Shown piece after piece: positions 15,526 to 22,964 of a stretch of DNA of 35,071 nucleotides. The stretch comes from Reyranella soli (lineage in GTDB: Bacteria; Pseudomonadota; Alphaproteobacteria; Reyranellales; Reyranellaceae): NCBI RefSeq assembly GCF_007992495.1, contig NZ_BKAJ01000070.1, forward strand, positions 1 through 35,071, given 5' to 3'. Each line of letters starts with the position of its first letter. Positions within the stretch are counted from its first letter, which is position 1. Under the pieces are notes generated by a model that was not told the origin of the DNA, searched no databases, and worked only from the letters and a program-made list of their open reading frames with translations. The position numbers and the translations under genes were made by a program.

Positions 15526-16080
15526 ATGGCCACACTCGAAGGACAGACATCGTACGGGCCGGTTGCCAAGTCGTTGCACTGGATTGCAGCAGTTTGCGTC
15601 CTGCTGGCATGGGCGATCGGGAACATCGGCGACGAAATTCCGCGGGCGTCGGAAGCGACAGCTCTCACCATCCACATGTGGCTTGGGTTTGCGGTGCTCG
15701 CAATCTTGGTATTGCGCCTAGTAGCGCGCGTCGCGAGCCATCCCTCGTCGGACACGACCAGTTTCAGTCCCTGGCTGAATTACCTGGCCACCGCTAGTCA
15801 CTGGCTCCTCTACGCCCTGATGGCGGCCGTTCCGGTGGTGGGCATCGTGCTGCAATTCGCTCGCGGCGAGGCCCTTTCGGTGTTTGGACTCCTACACATT
15901 GCTTCGCCGTGGCTGGCCGATCGGGCCTTCGCACATTCCTTGAAGGAGGTTCATGAATTTCTCGCCAATGCGATGGTAATCGTGGCCGCTTTGCACATCG
16001 CTGCCGCCCTCTTCCACCATTTCATCCTCAGGGATAGGACGCTCCAGCGCATGCTCCCACAGCGTCGGTTGCCTCAATAA
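15526..16080 (+). CDS. Cytochrome b561 (YceJ/CybB type)
   Basis: The 184-residue protein has four membrane segments, with His ligands at H18 (KSLHWIAA), H50 (TIHMWLGF), H143 (EVHEFLAN) and H157 (ALHIAAALFHH). This is the standard pattern of bacterial di-heme cytochrome b561. These proteins oxidise quinol, and some members react with superoxide. It differs in sequence and size from the b561 at 11496-11996. An AAGGAG ribosome site precedes the ATG, and 107 bases separate it from the ATPase. It is the last gene of the island before the tRNA. The 321-base stretch 16081-16401 that follows holds only short open frames. One plus-strand stretch (GFQLLGPHGTFKEEMT near 16142-16190) looks protein-like, but it ends after about 50 codons and I cannot assign it. 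Confidence 0.9.
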   Translation: MATLEGQTSYGPVAKSLHWIAAVCVLLAWAIGNIGDEIPRASEATALTIHMWLGFAVLAILVLRLVARVASHPSSDTTSFSPWLNYLATASHWLLYALMAAVPVVGIVLQFARGEALSVFGLLHIASPWLADRAFAHSLKEVHEFLANAMVIVAALHIAAALFHHFILRDRTLQRMLPQRRLPQ

Positions 16081-16401
16081 CATCAGGCCGGCCGAGAGAA
16101 GCGAAACTGCAGGCGACTGTGCCCGCCTGTGCTGCCTTAACGGGCTTCCAGTTGCTCGGTCCCCACGGCACCTTCAAGGAAGAGATGACGCCCAGCGAGT
16201 TCCGCTTTGGTCCGCTGGTCTACATCGAATCGCGGTCTCACCGTGATCGGCGTGCGCGGACCTGACGAGTTCACCGGGACCGCTCGGCCACAGCGCTCCG
16301 CACCCAATTTGCACCTAGCACTATTCAGCGCTGTCACGCCATTCGTGGCCTGCCCGAAGGACTTTCGACACTAAAATGCCAGCCCGCTAGCATTTTAGAG
16401 G

Positions 16402-16488
16402 TGGTGCCCCCGGTCGGACTCGAACCAACACTTCCGTGAGGAAACCTGATTTTGAGTCAGGCGCGTCTACCAATTCCGCCACGGGGGC
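16402..16488 (-). tRNA. tRNA-Leu(CAA), intact integration target
   Basis: The 87 bases on the minus strand fold as a class II tRNA. The acceptor GCCCCCG pairs with CGGGGGC, followed by discriminator A and an encoded CCA. The D-arm contains GGCGGAATTGGTAGAC. The anticodon stem CCTGA/TCAGG closes the loop CTCAAAA, giving anticodon CAA. A long variable arm (TTTCCTCACGGAAGT) and a T loop TTCGAGT follow. Its 3' 55 bases are repeated at 7007-7061. The integrated element restored the 3' end, so the gene stays functional. Confidence 0.95.
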
Positions 16489-16565
16489 ACGCTGAGGTGC
16501 GGCGCGAATAAAGCCGATGAGCGGAACCGGGTCAACGCTTGCGGGAGCCCTTTTCGTCCGGTTTC

Positions 16566-18119
16566 ATGCGCCCCCACATGCATCCGTACCTTCACGCGCA
16601 AAAGCACCCCGACAAGCCCGCCTACATCATGGCCGGCAGCGGCGAGACGGTGACCTACCGCCAGCTCGACCAGCAATCCAACCGCATCGCGCAACTATTC
16701 CGCTCGCTCGGCCTCAAGGCCGGCAGCCACATTGCCCTGTTCCTGGAAAACAACGCCCGGTTTTTCGAGATCTGCTGGGCCGCCCAGCGGTCGGGCCTGA
16801 TCTACACCGCCATCAGCTCGCGCCTGACGGCGGCGGAGGTCGACTACATCGTCGGCGACTGCGGCGCCAAGCTCTTCATCACGTCCAAGTACCTCGCCGA
16901 CAAGGCCGCCGAACTGGCGCCGCTGCTCAAGGGCGCGCCGCACCGCTACATGATCGACGGCACGATCCCGGGCTACGAGCCCTGGGAGGCCACGGTCGCA
17001 CGCTTCCCGGCGACGCCGGTCGCCGACCAGACCGCCGGCCACGACATGCTTTATTCCTCGGGCACGACCGGCCAGCCCAAGGGCGTGCTGCCGGTGGTCG
17101 AGCCGCAGCCCATCGATTTCGACAATCCGCTGCTCGCCATCACGCGCAAGCTCTACGGCATGGACGAGGACACCGTCTATCTCTCGCCGGCGCCGCTCTA
17201 TCACGCCGCTCCGCTGCGCTTCAACATGAGCGTCATGCGGCTGGGCGGCACCTCGGTGATCATGGAGCATTTCGACGCCGAGGAGTTCCTGAAGCTGGTC
17301 GGCAAGCACAAGATCACGCACAGCCAGCTCGTGCCGACCATGTTCGTGCGTTTCCTGAAGCTGCCCGAGGAGGTGCGCCAGAAGTACGACGTCTCGTCGC
17401 TCAAGTGCGCCATCCATGCCGCCGCGCCCTGCCCCATCCCCACCAAGGAGAAGATGATCGAATGGTGGGGACCGATCGTGTGGGAATACTACGGCGGCAC
17501 CGAGGGCAACGGCCTCACCATGTGCAATGCCAGCGAATGGATGGCGCACAAGGGCACGGTCGGCCGCGCCGTTGTCGGCACGCTGAAGATCTGCGACGAG
17601 GACGGCAACGAATTGCCCCAGGGCGAAGCCGGCACGGTCTATTTCGCCGACGGCCGGCCGTTCCAGTATCACAACGATCCCAAGAAGACCGCCCAATCGC
17701 GCAACGCCAAGGGTTGGACCACGCTGGGCGACGTGGGCTACGTCGACGCCGACGGCTTCCTGCATCTCACCGACCGCAAGGCCTTCATGATCATCTCCGG
17801 CGGGGTGAACATCTACCCGCAGGAGGCCGAGAACCTCCTGATCACCCATCCCAAGGTCATGGACTGCGCCGTGTTCGGCGTGCCCAACGCCGACTTCGGC
17901 GAGGAAGTGAAGGCCGTCGTCCAGCCGCGCAACGTGGCCGATGCCGGCCCGGCGCTCGCCGAGGAGCTGCTGGCGTTCTGCCGCCAACACCTCGCCGACA
18001 TCAAATGCCCACGAAGCATCGACTTCGAGGCCGAGCTGCCGCGCCATCCGACGGGCAAGCTCTACAAGCGCCTGCTGCGCGACCGCTATTGGCAGGGGCG
18101 CGAGAGCCGGATCGTCTAG
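16566..18119 (+). CDS. Acyl-CoA synthetase (AMP-forming, FadD-like)
   Basis: The 517-residue protein belongs to the ANL superfamily that activates fatty or aromatic acids to acyl-CoA through an acyl-AMP. Visible motifs are the phosphate loop YSSGTTGQPKG, the adenine site YYGGTEG, GWTTLGDVGYVDADGF with the ribose-binding Asp, the hinge LTDRKAFMIISGG, and the catalytic Lys in HPTGKLYK near the end. I chose the ATG at 16566; a TTG nine codons upstream (16539) and an ATG at 16578 are alternatives. It stands alone, just beyond the tRNA-Leu gene, with opposite orientation. Substrate specificity cannot be told from sequence alone. A second long open frame on the same strand and one on the opposite strand are shadows caused by high GC. 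Confidence 0.93.
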   Translation: MRPHMHPYLHAQKHPDKPAYIMAGSGETVTYRQLDQQSNRIAQLFRSLGLKAGSHIALFLENNARFFEICWAAQRSGLIYTAISSRLTAAEVDYIVGDCGAKLFITSKYLADKAAELAPLLKGAPHRYMIDGTIPGYEPWEATVARFPATPVADQTAGHDMLYSSGTTGQPKGVLPVVEPQPIDFDNPLLAITRKLYGMDEDTVYLSPAPLYHAAPLRFNMSVMRLGGTSVIMEHFDAEEFLKLVGKHKITHSQLVPTMFVRFLKLPEEVRQKYDVSSLKCAIHAAAPCPIPTKEKMIEWWGPIVWEYYGGTEGNGLTMCNASEWMAHKGTVGRAVVGTLKICDEDGNELPQGEAGTVYFADGRPFQYHNDPKKTAQSRNAKGWTTLGDVGYVDADGFLHLTDRKAFMIISGGVNIYPQEAENLLITHPKVMDCAVFGVPNADFGEEVKAVVQPRNVADAGPALAEELLAFCRQHLADIKCPRSIDFEAELPRHPTGKLYKRLLRDRYWQGRESRIV

Positions 18120-18194
18120 TACGCTCGTCATAGGGGCTGACGCGTTGGCGAGCGACCGACACGATTGCCTGCACTGCAGGCACTCGATCCCGAC

Positions 18195-18230
18195 TTTTTG
18201 CGTCGTTTGGCCCCTTATGGGGCGCAAAAA
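18195..18230. repeat. Stem-loop downstream of the acyl-CoA synthetase
   Basis: GCCCC (18210-18214) and GGGGC (18219-18223) pair around TTAT. TTTTTGC (18195-18201) and GCAAAAA (18224-18230) can extend the helix with a one-sided bulge. The T-tract precedes and the A-tract follows the stem, the reverse of an intrinsic terminator, so a terminator role is doubtful. A second, strong GC hairpin lies at 18328-18349 (CGGCCCGGC paired to GCCGGGCCG). The 514-base gap 18120-18633 holds no convincing gene. Confidence 0.3.
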
Positions 18231-18469
18231 CTAGAACCGGGGTTTACTTCGATGAGCACCTAAGTTATATTGGGCGTGTGTCGCTTCGTGGCGGCTCTGC
18301 TCTATGCATCGTTCATCCGATATCCATCGGCCCGGCCGCCGCCGGGCCGGCCTGACGGGTCGTGCGAAGCTCGGCACACCCATGGCTAGTGGATCGGCTT
18401 CCGTGGAAGCGCTAGGCAGGTACCGGCGGAAAGGGCGGAAAGGGCGCTAAGTCGCTCGATCCGCTTCAA

Positions 18470-18536
18470 GCTCATGATCATGATGCGCGAGGCCGCGTCA
18501 GACGCGACCCGGCGCACGGTCCGGAAGAGGGCAATC
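18470..18536. repeat. Decayed copy of the nested palindromic repeat
   Basis: GCTCATGATCATGA (18470-18483), then TGCGCGAGG and CGGTCCGGAAGAG (about 18517-18529) appear in the same order as the right half of the complete element at 30300-30342. The matching left half with TCTTCCGGACCGCG is missing, so the long hairpin cannot form. It looks like a broken relative of the three full elements at 25.7, 28.4 and 30.3 kb. Confidence 0.45.
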
Positions 18537-18633
18537 CAACCAAAGTATGGCCTCGCCAAACCTGCGTCCGAAGGGCTGATCCGACCGCGGCGCACTAGCG
18601 TGCAGCCTCCATCAACGAGGAGGCACTGGCGCC

Positions 18634-20136
18634 ATGGACAAGGTTACGCTCGCGGAGTTCGCCTGGGATCCTCTCGTGCAGACGGGGATCGTGGCCTTCG
18701 CCGGCGCCATCGTCACCCAGGTGCTGTTGCGCCGCTATCCGACGCACCGCGTGATCTTCCAGTTTGGCTTCTTCGTCGCGCTCACGGCGCTGCTGCACCA
18801 CCACGACATCGTCCCCTACCAGCCGATCGCCGCGGATACGCCGGTCTTCGAGCGCGTTTTCGTGGCCACGGCCAAGATCATCTGGTGGATCAACGCCGCC
18901 TGGCTGCTGACCGGCTTCACGCGCATCGCCCTGTTCTTCGAGCGGCGGCCGCAGGAAAGCCGCCTCGTGCAGGACCTGGTCGTCGGCACGATCTATCTCG
19001 GCGCCGCGCTGTCGATCGTCGCCTATGTCTTCGGCGCGCCGATCGGCACCCTGATCGCCACGTCGGGCGTGCTGGCCATCATCCTCGGCCTGGCGCTCCA
19101 GAGCACGCTCGGCGACGTCTTCTCCGGCATCGCGCTCAACGTCAGCAAGGCTTATGAGGTCGGCGACTGGGTCGTGCTCAGCGACGGCATGGAGGGCCGC
19201 GTCGTCGAGACCAACTGGCGGGCCACGCACCTGCTCAATGCCTCCAACGACCTCGTCGTGCTGCCCAACAGCAAGCTGGCCAAGGCCGAGCTGACGAACC
19301 TCAGCAGCCCCAACCGCAGCCACGGCGTCAAGCTCAGGGTCCGCGTGATGCCAACGATGGCGCCGGCCGCCATCTCGGCCGTCATGCGCAACGTCCTGCT
19401 CAGCAGCAGCTCCATCCTCTCCGTCCCCGCGCCGTCGGTGGAGATCAAGTCGCTCGACGCGCAGGCGGTCGAGTTCGAGCTGGCCTTCCGCGTCGCCGAT
19501 TTCGAGACGGCCTCGACCGCACGGCACGAGGTGTACGACCTGATTTTCCGCCATGCCCGGTCGACTGGCTTGCTGCTGGCCTGTCCAAAGGAAGCAGGCG
19601 CCGTCGCGCCGACCCCGATGCCCCCGGCACAGCCCCGCGGCACCGCGTTGCGGCTGGTCGACGCCGTTCCGCTCTTCGCCTCGCTGACCAAAGACGAGAG
19701 GACCGCTCTTGCCGACGCCATGACTCGCAAGACCTACCGGACGGGCGAGGTGCTGGTCGAACAGGGCGCAAAGCTCGATTCCCTGATCATCGTCCGCTCC
19801 GGCGTCGTTGTCGTGACGTGCCACAGCGAGGAAGGCGAGCTCGAGCTCGCGCGGCTGGCGCCGGGCGACTACTTCGGCGGCAGCGTCGACGCCGCCGGCA
19901 GCGGCGCGTCGGCCACCCTGCGCGCCCTCGCCTTCACGGTCGCCTACGAGATCGGCCACGAGGCCCTGGCGCAGCTCCTGCTCGATCGGCCGACCATCGC
20001 CGAGGAAATCAGCACGACGCTGGCGCAGCGCCGGATCGGCTCGGCCGTCAGGCCTGGCAACGTCGCTTCCGCCGCGCCACCGTCGGTCTCCGCACTCGTA
20101 TCGCGCCTGCGTCACCTCCTCGATGCACGCACGTGA
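18634..20136 (+). CDS. MscS-type mechanosensitive channel fused to a cyclic-nucleotide-binding-like domain
   Basis: The 500-residue protein has membrane helices in the first 180 residues. The MscS pore helix and beta domain follow: SGVLAIILGLALQSTLGDVF, then SGIALNVSKAYEVGDWV, then NASNDLVVLPNSKL. An alpha/beta domain reaches to about 310. After a Pro/Ala-rich linker a second domain (about 345-465) starts VPLFASLTKDERTALADAMT and contains TGEVLVEQGAKLDSLIIVRS and LAPGDYFG, the pattern of CRP/cNMP-binding domains. Similar fusions are known as bacterial cyclic-nucleotide-gated MscS-like channels. The phosphate cassette with its Arg is not obvious here (GGSVDAAGSGASATLRAL), so ligand binding is uncertain. 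A GAGGAGG site lies upstream. The gene stands alone and is convergent with the FAD enzyme. Confidence 0.9.
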   Translation: MDKVTLAEFAWDPLVQTGIVAFAGAIVTQVLLRRYPTHRVIFQFGFFVALTALLHHHDIVPYQPIAADTPVFERVFVATAKIIWWINAAWLLTGFTRIALFFERRPQESRLVQDLVVGTIYLGAALSIVAYVFGAPIGTLIATSGVLAIILGLALQSTLGDVFSGIALNVSKAYEVGDWVVLSDGMEGRVVETNWRATHLLNASNDLVVLPNSKLAKAELTNLSSPNRSHGVKLRVRVMPTMAPAAISAVMRNVLLSSSSILSVPAPSVEIKSLDAQAVEFELAFRVADFETASTARHEVYDLIFRHARSTGLLLACPKEAGAVAPTPMPPAQPRGTALRLVDAVPLFASLTKDERTALADAMTRKTYRTGEVLVEQGAKLDSLIIVRSGVVVVTCHSEEGELELARLAPGDYFGGSVDAAGSGASATLRALAFTVAYEIGHEALAQLLLDRPTIAEEISTTLAQRRIGSAVRPGNVASAAPPSVSALVSRLRHLLDART

Positions 20137-20172
20137 CCCAGCCAACGTTCGCGTCGGGATGGGCCCGCCCGT

Positions 20173-21474
20173 CTAGGCCGCGACGCCGATGCCGCGCTGA
20201 TCGAGAAAGCGGTACCAGGTGATGAAAGCGGCGAGATAGAGCTTGTTCAGCCCGTGGAAGGGCAGCGGCTTTATTGCCGTCGGCGGCAAGGGCAGCGCCG
20301 CCGGATCGCCCGAGGCGATGTAGGCCGCCATCGCCCGCCCCATCGCCGACTGCAACGCCACGCCGCGTCCCATGCAGCCGATATCGATCAGCAGCCCTGG
20401 CGCCGGCTCGTGCAGATGAGGCAGGTGATCGCGCGTGGCGGCGACCCGGCCGCCCCAGCGATAGTCGATCGCGACACCCTTCAGCTGCGGGAAGACCCGG
20501 CCCATCATCGCCTCCAGATGGTCCCAGTCCTGCGGGCCGTCGGGCTCGCGCATCGGTCCGCGTCCGCCGAGCAGGAAGCGGCCGGTATGGTCGAGACGGT
20601 AGTAGAGCACGACGCGGCGCGAATCGGACGTCGCCTGGCCGCCCGGCAGGATCGACTTGCGGACATTGTCCGACAACGGCTTGGTCGCGATCTGGAAGGA
20701 GTTGGCGGCGATGATGGTCTGGCGCAGCCGCGGCCACAGATCGCCGGTATAGCCGTTGGTGGCCAGCACAACGCGATCGGCCGTCACTGTGGGGCCGCCG
20801 GCAGTGCTCACGACCCATTTGCCGCCGTCGCGGGCGAGCGCGGTCGCGGGCGTCCGGCCGTGGATCGCGGCGCCGGCCGCGAGCGCCGCCCGCGCCAGGC
20901 CGCGCGCATAGGCCAGCGGCTGGACCACGCCGCCGCGACGATCGATCCACGAGCAGAGATACTGGTCGGTGCCGATGTGCTGCTCGGTCTCGGCCTTGTC
21001 GAGCAGGGCCACGGGGGCGCCGCGCCGCTCCCACTGGGCGACGCGCGATTTCAGCGTGCCGACCATGTCGGCCGCATGCGCACTCTGGATCCAGCCGTTG
21101 CGCGTGTTGGGCACGTCCATGCGGTGCTTGTCGATCAGCTCCCACACGACGTCCGCTGTACGGCTCGCGAAATCGACGAGAGCCGGGCCGCGCTCGGGTC
21201 CGAACATGGTCTCGAGTTCGTCGGGATCGAACTTCAATCCGGGGATCACCTGGCCGCCGTTGCGGCCCGAGCCGCCGAAGCCCGGCTCCTTTGCCTCGAG
21301 CACCACGGCCTTGATGCCGCGTTCCGCCAGATGCAGCGCCGTCGACAGGCCGCAATAGCCGCCGCCGACGATACAGACATCGGCGGTGACCGACTCGCCA
21401 AGAGCGGGCGTGGCCGGCGCGGCTGGCGCCGTCGCCGCCCACAGCGAAGGTTCAAGAGGAAAAGGCTCAGCCAT
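20173..21474 (-). CDS. FAD-dependent amine/amino acid oxidoreductase (DAO family, PuuB-like)
   Basis: The 433-residue protein has the N-terminal FAD-binding motif VCIVGGGYCGLSTALHLAER (about residues 33-52) with the acidic end VVLEAKEPG. The flavin loop GSGRNGGQVIPGL is typical of gamma-glutamylputrescine oxidase-like enzymes. A DAO domain contains VVLATNGYTGDLWPRL and a C-terminal CMGRGVALQSAMGRAMA. Such cytoplasmic flavoenzymes oxidise amines or amino acids, giving an aldehyde or ketone plus H2O2. The flanking genes are not polyamine genes, so the substrate is open. It is transcribed away from the exported hydrolase across a 143-bp divergent region. Confidence 0.9.
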   Translation of the reverse strand: MAEPFPLEPSLWAATAPAAPATPALGESVTADVCIVGGGYCGLSTALHLAERGIKAVVLEAKEPGFGGSGRNGGQVIPGLKFDPDELETMFGPERGPALVDFASRTADVVWELIDKHRMDVPNTRNGWIQSAHAADMVGTLKSRVAQWERRGAPVALLDKAETEQHIGTDQYLCSWIDRRGGVVQPLAYARGLARAALAAGAAIHGRTPATALARDGGKWVVSTAGGPTVTADRVVLATNGYTGDLWPRLRQTIIAANSFQIATKPLSDNVRKSILPGGQATSDSRRVVLYYRLDHTGRFLLGGRGPMREPDGPQDWDHLEAMMGRVFPQLKGVAIDYRWGGRVAATRDHLPHLHEPAPGLLIDIGCMGRGVALQSAMGRAMAAYIASGDPAALPLPPTAIKPLPFHGLNKLYLAAFITWYRFLDQRGIGVAA

Positions 21475-21617
21475 GACGCCTCACAAGCACGGAACGTGCC
21501 GCCGGATTGATTGCCACTCATACCAAGGTAGGTGGCGCGCCAGCTCTATCGGCAACTGCATGGCCGGCGCGCTGTATGCGATTTGGACCATCATCAGCCA
21601 ACACCGAGGTCACCGCC

Positions 21618-22400
21618 ATGTCGAACCGACATCATCGAGTTGCCGTCGCTCTTGCAGCCTTGCTGGCCGTCGCCACGCCACTCGCGGCAAGGGCGGAGCC
21701 CATCAAGAACGTCGTCCTGGTGCACGGCGCCTGGGTCGACGGCTCGGGCTGGCGTCAGGTGCACGACATCCTGGTCAGCAAGGGCTTCCATGTGACGGAG
21801 GTCCAGGAGCCCGAGACCTCGTTCGCGGCCGACGTGAACGCGACCCGGCGCATCCTCGACCTGCAGGACGGTCCGACCCTGCTGGTCGGTCACAGCTACG
21901 GCGGCTCGATCGTCACCGAGGCCGGCATCCATCCCAAGGTGGTCGGCCTGGTCTATGTCGCGGCGCACGCGCCGGATGTCGGCGAGGATGAAGGCGCGCT
22001 CGGCAAGCGCATGCCGAGCGTCCTCGGCCAGACCCCGGGGGCCATCGCCCGGACGCCGGACGGCTACACCTATCTGCAATCCTCCGCCTTCCCGACGCTG
22101 TTCGCACCCGACCTGCCGCGCGCCCAGGCGGCGTTCGAGGCGAGCTCGCAAGTGCCGGCCGCCGCCGAGGTCTTCACCACGCCGCTCTCCGCCGCCGCGT
22201 GGCACACCAAGCCGAGCTGGGGAATCGTCGCCGGCAGTGACCAGATCATCAATCCCGACCTCGAGCGCTTCTACTACCAGCGGGCCGGCAGCCATACGAC
22301 GGTCATCGAGGGCGCGAGCCACTCGGTCTACGAATCGCACGCCCCCGAAGTCGCCGCCGTGATCGAGAACGCCGCGCAGCAGGTCGGATCAGCCAACTGA
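21618..22400 (+). CDS. Exported alpha/beta hydrolase
   Basis: The 260-residue protein has a signal peptide (VAVALAALLAVATPLAARAE) and the alpha/beta hydrolase fold: NVVLVHGAWVDGSGW (oxyanion loop), the nucleophile elbow VGHSYGGS with S93, an acid in VAGSDQIINPD, and a catalytic His in EGASHSVYESH. It resembles small esterases of the AB hydrolase family that act on esters in the periplasm. An upstream in-frame start at 21507 would add 37 residues before the signal and is less likely. The downstream gene is 79 bases away behind a strong palindrome, so the two may be separately controlled. The substrate is unknown. Confidence 0.9.
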   Translation: MSNRHHRVAVALAALLAVATPLAARAEPIKNVVLVHGAWVDGSGWRQVHDILVSKGFHVTEVQEPETSFAADVNATRRILDLQDGPTLLVGHSYGGSIVTEAGIHPKVVGLVYVAAHAPDVGEDEGALGKRMPSVLGQTPGAIARTPDGYTYLQSSAFPTLFAPDLPRAQAAFEASSQVPAAAEVFTTPLSAAAWHTKPSWGIVAGSDQIINPDLERFYYQRAGSHTTVIEGASHSVYESHAPEVAAVIENAAQQVGSAN

Positions 22401-22434
22401 GCCGGCCCATCTCCCCGGAATCAGGCTGGACTCT

Positions 22435-22462
22435 TTGGATAACCGGTTATACGGTTATCCAA
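22435..22462. promoter_or_regulatory. Perfect 11-bp inverted repeat, candidate operator
   Basis: TTGGATAACCG (22435-22445) and CGGTTATCCAA (22452-22462) are exact inverted copies around GTTATA. A nested palindrome ATAACCGGTTAT also lies at 22439-22450. The site ends 17 bases before the ATG of the NTF2-like gene, just upstream of its AAAGGAGG ribosome site. The symmetry suits a dimeric repressor (ArsR, TetR or MarR type), but no regulator gene is adjacent. An RNA hairpin role is also possible. Confidence 0.55.
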
Positions 22463-22479
22463 CAGAAAGGAGGACTGCC

Positions 22480-22911
22480 ATGACCGCCGAGCTGCGCGCG
22501 CTGAACGCCCGGTTCATCAACAACTTCATCACCAACGATGTCCCGGGCCACGATGCCATCCTGCACAAGGACTTCATCTGCATCAGCCCAATGGGCGCCC
22601 GGGTGAGCCGCGACGACTATCTCGCGGCCTGGGCGACCGGCTTCGACGCCGAACGCATCCCCTACTACGACTATCGCGACGAGAAGATCGACGTGTTCGG
22701 CGACACCGCCCTGGTGCGCTCGACCAACAAGCGCGTTGGCCTGAAGGACGGCGTCGAGACCGTCAGCATGACCATGTACACCGACATCTATGTGCGCGAC
22801 GGCGGGACGTGGAAATGCGTGCAGGCGCAGATCACCCCCGTGCAACCCGCCAACTATCCGCCCGACGAAACGATTGTCGCCAAATACGTGAAGGGCGAGG
22901 CCCAGCCCTAG
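22480..22911 (+). CDS. NTF2-like/SnoaL-like (DUF4440-type) protein
   Basis: The 143-residue cytoplasmic protein shows the NTF2-like cone fold pattern: a helical start ELRALNARFINNFITND, HDAILHKDFICISPMG, then DVFGDTALVRSTNKR and a final strand pair TDIYVRDGGTWKCVQAQITP. Members are small hydrolases, isomerases or ligand-binding proteins. No catalytic set can be named here. I chose the ATG at 22480 because it follows an AAAGGAGG site; an upstream start would place the operator palindrome inside the gene. The next gene begins 53 bases downstream in the same direction. Confidence 0.85.
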   Translation: MTAELRALNARFINNFITNDVPGHDAILHKDFICISPMGARVSRDDYLAAWATGFDAERIPYYDYRDEKIDVFGDTALVRSTNKRVGLKDGVETVSMTMYTDIYVRDGGTWKCVQAQITPVQPANYPPDETIVAKYVKGEAQP

Positions 22912-22964
22912 CCTCCAAGGCAGCGCGCCGTGCTATGGGGAACCTCCGATCCAGGGAGGCTCCC

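Larger units (their letters stand above)
7007..16456. mobile_element. Integrative genomic island in tRNA-Leu(CAA), 9395 bp per unit
   Basis: The island is bounded by the 55-bp direct repeats 7007-7061 and 16402-16456. It carries one intact tyrosine integrase, a PepSY/two-component system, an SHP-type cytochrome operon, a P-type ATPase and a second cytochrome b561. No transfer, replication or excisionase gene is visible. The element may therefore be mobilised by integrase alone or depend on a helper, or it may be fixed. The integrase sits at the end away from the intact tRNA, the less usual arrangement. Repeats and integrase are seen directly; mobility is inferred. Confidence 0.85.

Noticed and set aside
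16137..16337. A 66-codon minus-strand gene beside the tRNA
   Set aside because: There is no ribosome site, no motif, and competing open frames on the other strand; support is too weak.
16517..18227. Long open frames in another plus frame and on the minus strand over the acyl-CoA synthetase
   Set aside because: The products are Arg/His/Pro-rich with no motif; the synthetase frame carries all family motifs.
18195..18230. Intrinsic terminator of the acyl-CoA synthetase
   Set aside because: The T-tract lies before and the A-tract after the stem on both strands, opposite to a U-tract terminator; it was kept only as a stem-loop.
18595..20145. A 516-codon minus-strand frame opposite the MscS-type channel
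   Set aside because: The composition is Gly/Arg/Asp/Gln-rich with no recognisable domain; the plus frame has clear MscS and cNMP-like domains.
20048..21442. Second long minus-strand frame over the FAD oxidoreductase
   Set aside because: It is Arg- and Gly-rich without motifs, while the other frame has the FAD-binding GGGYCG and family blocks.
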